A stretch of 7,766 nucleotides of DNA from CAYXTC01 sp964468405. GTDB lineage: Bacteria; Patescibacteriota; Minisyncoccia; Minisyncoccales; GWA2-38-27. Under the pieces are notes generated by a model. It was not told the DNA's origin and did no database searches. It saw only the letters and a list, made by a program, of their open reading frames with translations. Both the position numbers and the translations under genes were made by a program. Positions 4,685 through 7,766 of this stretch are shown here, in pieces. Positions within the stretch are counted from its first letter, which is position 1. Each line of letters opens with the position of its first letter. Location: NCBI GenBank assembly GCA_964468405.1, contig CAYXTC010000023.1, positions 1-7,766 on the forward strand. The letters run 5' to 3'.

Positions 4685-4731
4685 GTTGCCTTGATTGCGC
4701 AGACAGATAACAGCCGGCTCTTACAGAAATT

Positions 4732-5949
4732 ATGGCAATGAGAAGTTTCAACAGCAGAAAACCAAGAAAACCCTTGTTTCAATCTCACTATCGGGGACCG
4801 GGTCATTTTGGTTTGGGCAAAAGAAAGCAGATTGTAAGGCATCAAAAAACAATAAACCCGGCCAGGTTTGTTAACAAGGCGATTCGAGGCGAAGAAGCCG
4901 AAGTTTATCTTCCCAAACATCGATTTGAGGACTTTAAGATCGATCGCCGCCTGGCAAGGGCTGCAGAGGTCAGGGGCTATTCGGCTCCAATGCCCATTCA
5001 AGACCAAATTATTCCCCTCATTGTCGAAGGTTTTGATGTTGTTGGGATAGCGGATACGGGTACCGGCAAAACAGCCGCTTTCCTTTTACCGCTTATTAAC
5101 AAGATCCTACGCTATCAAAGAGAAAAGATTTTAATTATTGCCCCAACCAGAGAGCTCGCAATTCAAATTGATACAGAGTTCAAGCAATTTACCAGGGGAA
5201 TGAGAATCTTTTCTGTTTGCTGCGTAGGAGGCGTGAGCATAGGCAGGCAGATATCGGATCTTCGCAGAAATCACAACTTGATAGTTGGTACGCCAGGGAG
5301 GATAAAAGACCTCATGGCGAGAAGGATGATAAACCTGTCTTCGTTCAACAGCGCTGTTTTGGATGAAGCGGACAGGATGTTTGACATGGGGTTTATCAAG
5401 GATACCCGCTGGATAATGAACCAATTGCCCAAAGCGCGCCAGACGCTCTTTTTCTCGGCCACTATCTCATACGACATAGAAAAGATTATCAGGGAATTTA
5501 CCAATAATCCCGTCAGGGTTTCCCTTAAAACCAGGGATACCTCAAAAAACGTTGAACAGGACGTCATCCGGGTGGAAGGCGGAAGGAGTAAACTGGACAT
5601 CCTCAACGAGCTTATGAGGCGGGAGGAATTCAACAAGGTTCTGATCTTCGGGAGGACAAAGCGAGGGGTGGAGAAGCTCTCGAGAATGCTTCGCGGCAGC
5701 GGCTTCAAAGCAGAATCTATCCACGGAAACAAGAACAACGCTCAGCGCCAAAAAGCGCTCGGCATGTTCAAGGATAACCGCATCAAAATATTGGTGGCTA
5801 CCGACGTAGCCGCAAGAGGCATTGATGTCGCTGATATCAGCCACGTCATCAATTACGATGTTCCTGCAACCTACAATGACTATATTCACCGCATCGGGCG
5901 TACCGGCCGGTGCGACAAGAAGGGAATGGCTCTCACCTTCGTCGATTAA
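4732..5949 (+). CDS. DEAD-box ATP-dependent RNA helicase (RhlE-like)
   Basis: 405 residues; unwinds or remodels RNA with ATP, probably in ribosome assembly or RNA decay. A basic, disordered N terminus (1-50: SRKPRKP, RGPGHFGLGKRKQ) precedes the core. All motifs are present: Q motif GYSAPMPIQ (82-90), motif I ADTGTGKT (107-114), Ia PTRELA (138-143), TPGR (187-190), DEAD (211-214), SAT (242-244), IV LIFGRTK (304-310), V ATDVAARGID (356-365) and VI HRIGRTGR (386-393). It ends only 12 residues after motif VI, at ALTFVD, without the final helix and basic tail of E. coli RhlE or DeaD. I believe such short forms are usual in CPR bacteria. ATG at 4732 (a second at 4738) has no Shine-Dalgarno. It is the first gene of an operon with typA 25 bp downstream. 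Confidence 0.95.
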   Translation: MAMRSFNSRKPRKPLFQSHYRGPGHFGLGKRKQIVRHQKTINPARFVNKAIRGEEAEVYLPKHRFEDFKIDRRLARAAEVRGYSAPMPIQDQIIPLIVEGFDVVGIADTGTGKTAAFLLPLINKILRYQREKILIIAPTRELAIQIDTEFKQFTRGMRIFSVCCVGGVSIGRQISDLRRNHNLIVGTPGRIKDLMARRMINLSSFNSAVLDEADRMFDMGFIKDTRWIMNQLPKARQTLFFSATISYDIEKIIREFTNNPVRVSLKTRDTSKNVEQDVIRVEGGRSKLDILNELMRREEFNKVLIFGRTKRGVEKLSRMLRGSGFKAESIHGNKNNAQRQKALGMFKDNRIKILVATDVAARGIDVADISHVINYDVPATYNDYIHRIGRTGRCDKKGMALTFVD

Positions 5950-5974
5950 CAACAGCAGATATTAATCGAAGAAA

Positions 5975-7766
5975 ATGGAAATAAGAAATATAGCCATTAT
6001 CGCTCACGTAGACCATGGGAAAACCATGCTTACCGATGCCATATTGCGGCAGATGGGTTTTGCCGATAGCGAAACGAGCATGGATTCGAACGCGCTGGAA
6101 AAAGAGCGCGGCATCACGATTTATTCCAAAAATGCCGCGGTAATATGCAAGGGGACCAAGATAAACATAGTGGATACTCCGGGCCATACCGATTTTGGTT
6201 CCGAGGTGGAGAGAGTCCTCCGTTCCATCGATTCCGTGCTGCTGCTGGTAGACGCCCAGGAAGGCCCCATGCCCCACACTCGCTTCGTTTTGAAAAAGTC
6301 CTTGGAACTGGGATTGCGCCCGATACTTATAATCAACAAGATAGACAAGGCGGCAGCCGATCCGAATCGCGTGTACAATGAAGTGTTCGATTTGTTCGCA
6401 GAACTCGGGGCGTCAGAAGAACAACTAAACTTCCCCGTTATTTACGCCGTCGCCAAAGACGGGGTCGCAAAACATAATCTCACAGACAAGGCGACAGACA
6501 TTATGCCCGTGCTGGATACCGTCTTGGACTACGTTCCCGCCGCTTCGACGGACAACGACGAGCCCTTCAGGGCCCAGCCCTTCAATTTAGCTTACGACAA
6601 TTTCCTGGGCAGGCTGGCCATCATCAGGGTATACAGCGGAAGCGTTAATGTCGGCGATATCGTTTACGTCAAGAACGGCTCCAAGGGAAGTGTCAGCCAC
6701 CGGGTGACGAAGCTGTTTACGTTCGAGGGCATTGCCAGGAAGGAAGCGGAAAGTGTCGGAGCCGGGGACGTAGCCATGATAGCCGGCCTCCCGGACGTTT
6801 TCATCGGGGACACTCTGGCCAAGTCTCCGGACGAGAAATTATTGGAGGGAATTTCCATAGACGAGCCGACCATAAAGCTCGCTTTTTTGGTAAACGATTC
6901 TCCGTTCGCCGGCCGCGAAGGAAAATTCTTAACGAGCAGGCAAATCAGGGAGCGCCTGGAAAAAGAGCTTGAGGTAAACGTAGGGCTAAAGATAGACTTC
7001 AATTCTCAGTCTGGGGAAAGCTTTACCGTTTACGGCAGAGGCGAGCTGCACATAGCCGTTCTCCTGGAGAATATGCGCCGGGAAGGGTATGAGCTCCAGG
7101 TGTCCATGCCCCAGGTTATTATGAAAGAAATTGACGGCAAGGACTGCGAGCCTTTCGAGGAAATCGTAGTTGAAGTGGCCCAGGAGTTCCAGGGGATAGT
7201 CATCGAGAAGCTGAGCTTGAGAGGAGCCAAGCTGATGCAGATGGAGCTGAAGGGAAGCCATTGCTTCATGATATTTGAGGGCCCGAGCCGCGGCTTATTC
7301 GGCTACCGCAACCAATTCGTTATAGACACGAAGGGAAACGGTATTTTAGCCAGCCGGTTTATCGAATACAGGCCTTATGCTGGCAAGATTTCCCACAGGA
7401 AAGCAGGCTCGATGATTTCCGGATTTACCGGCAAAACATTGGCCTATGCGCTTGATAACCTGCAAGAAAGAGGGACCTTGTACGTGGGGGCGAATACCGA
7501 AGTTTACGAGGGAATGGTGATCGGAGATACGACAAAAGGGGATCAAATGACGGTAAATCCCATAAAGGGAAAGCATCTCACCAATACGCGCGCAGCCGGC
7601 TCGGACGACGCCATTAATTTGACTCCTCCGAGGATTATAACCATTGAAAGCGGGCTGGAATTAATAGATAAGGACGAGTATCTGGAAATAACGCCAAAAA
7701 GCGCGAGGATAAGGAAGAAGCATCTTAAGGAAACGGATCGCGCGAAGGCCAGAAGAGATCGACCCT
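5975..7766 (+). CDS. typA: Translational GTPase TypA/BipA, 3' end cut by window edge
   Basis: 597 complete codons without a stop; the family is about 600-615 residues, so only a few are missing (the end RIRKKHLKETDRAKARR matches the BipA C terminus). BipA is a ribosome-binding GTPase of the EF-G class, needed in E. coli for growth and 50S assembly at low temperature. G motifs: G1 AHVDHGKT (10-17), G2 RGITI with T48, G3 DTPGH (67-71), G4 NKID (121-124). Further family marks are GRGELHIAVLLENMRREGYELQVS in the EF-G-like domain, then RGLFGYRNQF, DTKGNGI, RGTLYVGANTEVYEGMVIGD and LTNTRAAGSDDAI in the BipA-specific C-terminal part. The residue after GKT is M18 where T is usual. ATG at 5975 has only a weak GAAG upstream; the gene follows the helicase closely and probably shares its promoter. 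Confidence 0.97.
   Translation, partial: MEIRNIAIIAHVDHGKTMLTDAILRQMGFADSETSMDSNALEKERGITIYSKNAAVICKGTKINIVDTPGHTDFGSEVERVLRSIDSVLLLVDAQEGPMPHTRFVLKKSLELGLRPILIINKIDKAAADPNRVYNEVFDLFAELGASEEQLNFPVIYAVAKDGVAKHNLTDKATDIMPVLDTVLDYVPAASTDNDEPFRAQPFNLAYDNFLGRLAIIRVYSGSVNVGDIVYVKNGSKGSVSHRVTKLFTFEGIARKEAESVGAGDVAMIAGLPDVFIGDTLAKSPDEKLLEGISIDEPTIKLAFLVNDSPFAGREGKFLTSRQIRERLEKELEVNVGLKIDFNSQSGESFTVYGRGELHIAVLLENMRREGYELQVSMPQVIMKEIDGKDCEPFEEIVVEVAQEFQGIVIEKLSLRGAKLMQMELKGSHCFMIFEGPSRGLFGYRNQFVIDTKGNGILASRFIEYRPYAGKISHRKAGSMISGFTGKTLAYALDNLQERGTLYVGANTEVYEGMVIGDTTKGDQMTVNPIKGKHLTNTRAAGSDDAINLTPPRIITIESGLELIDKDEYLEITPKSARIRKKHLKETDRAKARRDRP

Noticed and set aside
5131..7576. Minus-strand open frames over the helicase and typA
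   Set aside because: They are antisense to two genes with complete motif sets and show no motifs or start signals of their own.
1..7766. CRISPR arrays, insertion sequences, rRNA or integrase attachment sites
   Set aside because: No regularly spaced direct repeats, transposase motifs, rRNA signatures or tRNA-flanked duplications were seen.

Overview
The window looks like a scaffold piece from a small-genome, uncultured bacterium, most likely of the Candidate Phyla Radiation (Parcubacteria-like). Evidence: a secreted protein with a peptidoglycan-binding domain and a GWNLF-type segment, a short DEAD-box helicase ending just after motif VI, a W/Y/R-rich family I remember from such genomes, and AT-rich intergenic DNA. 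The assignment rests on protein style only. A run of 100 N (2697-2796) marks an assembly gap.

Left part (1-3637, AT-rich, accessory in character). The start of a possible minus-strand gene runs off the left edge (1-120). A Phd/YefM antitoxin and RelE/ParE toxin pair (245-792) follows, behind a promoter with both consensus hexamers and two TGTAC(A/G) operator cores. Next comes a truncated and frameshifted relic of a nucleoside 2-deoxyribosyltransferase-like protein (804-1072), then an unrecognised 139-residue protein with a very strong ribosome binding site (1264-1683). It faces a minus-strand gene of unknown function (1848-2369) across a bidirectional terminator. A secreted peptidoglycan-binding protein on the minus strand (2548-3443) is interrupted by the gap; its frame after the gap is most likely not the one obtained by reading straight through 100 N.

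Right part (3638-7766, visibly more GC-rich, housekeeping). pdxS, the synthase subunit of pyridoxal 5'-phosphate synthase, is a single-gene minus-strand unit with its own promoter and terminator and no pdxT beside it. Divergent from it, a near-consensus promoter (4592-4620) drives a DEAD-box RNA helicase and, 25 bp later, the translational GTPase typA/bipA, which runs off the right edge a few codons short of its usual end. A terminator-like hairpin with seven T lies between this promoter and the helicase start, so the operon may be controlled by attenuation. Helicase and BipA both fit a role in ribosome assembly or RNA remodelling.

No rRNA, convincing tRNA, CRISPR array or insertion sequence was seen. 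The most interesting items are the helicase leader attenuator, the YefM-like operator geometry, the conserved unknown family at 1848-2369, and the stacked hairpins between the convergent genes.
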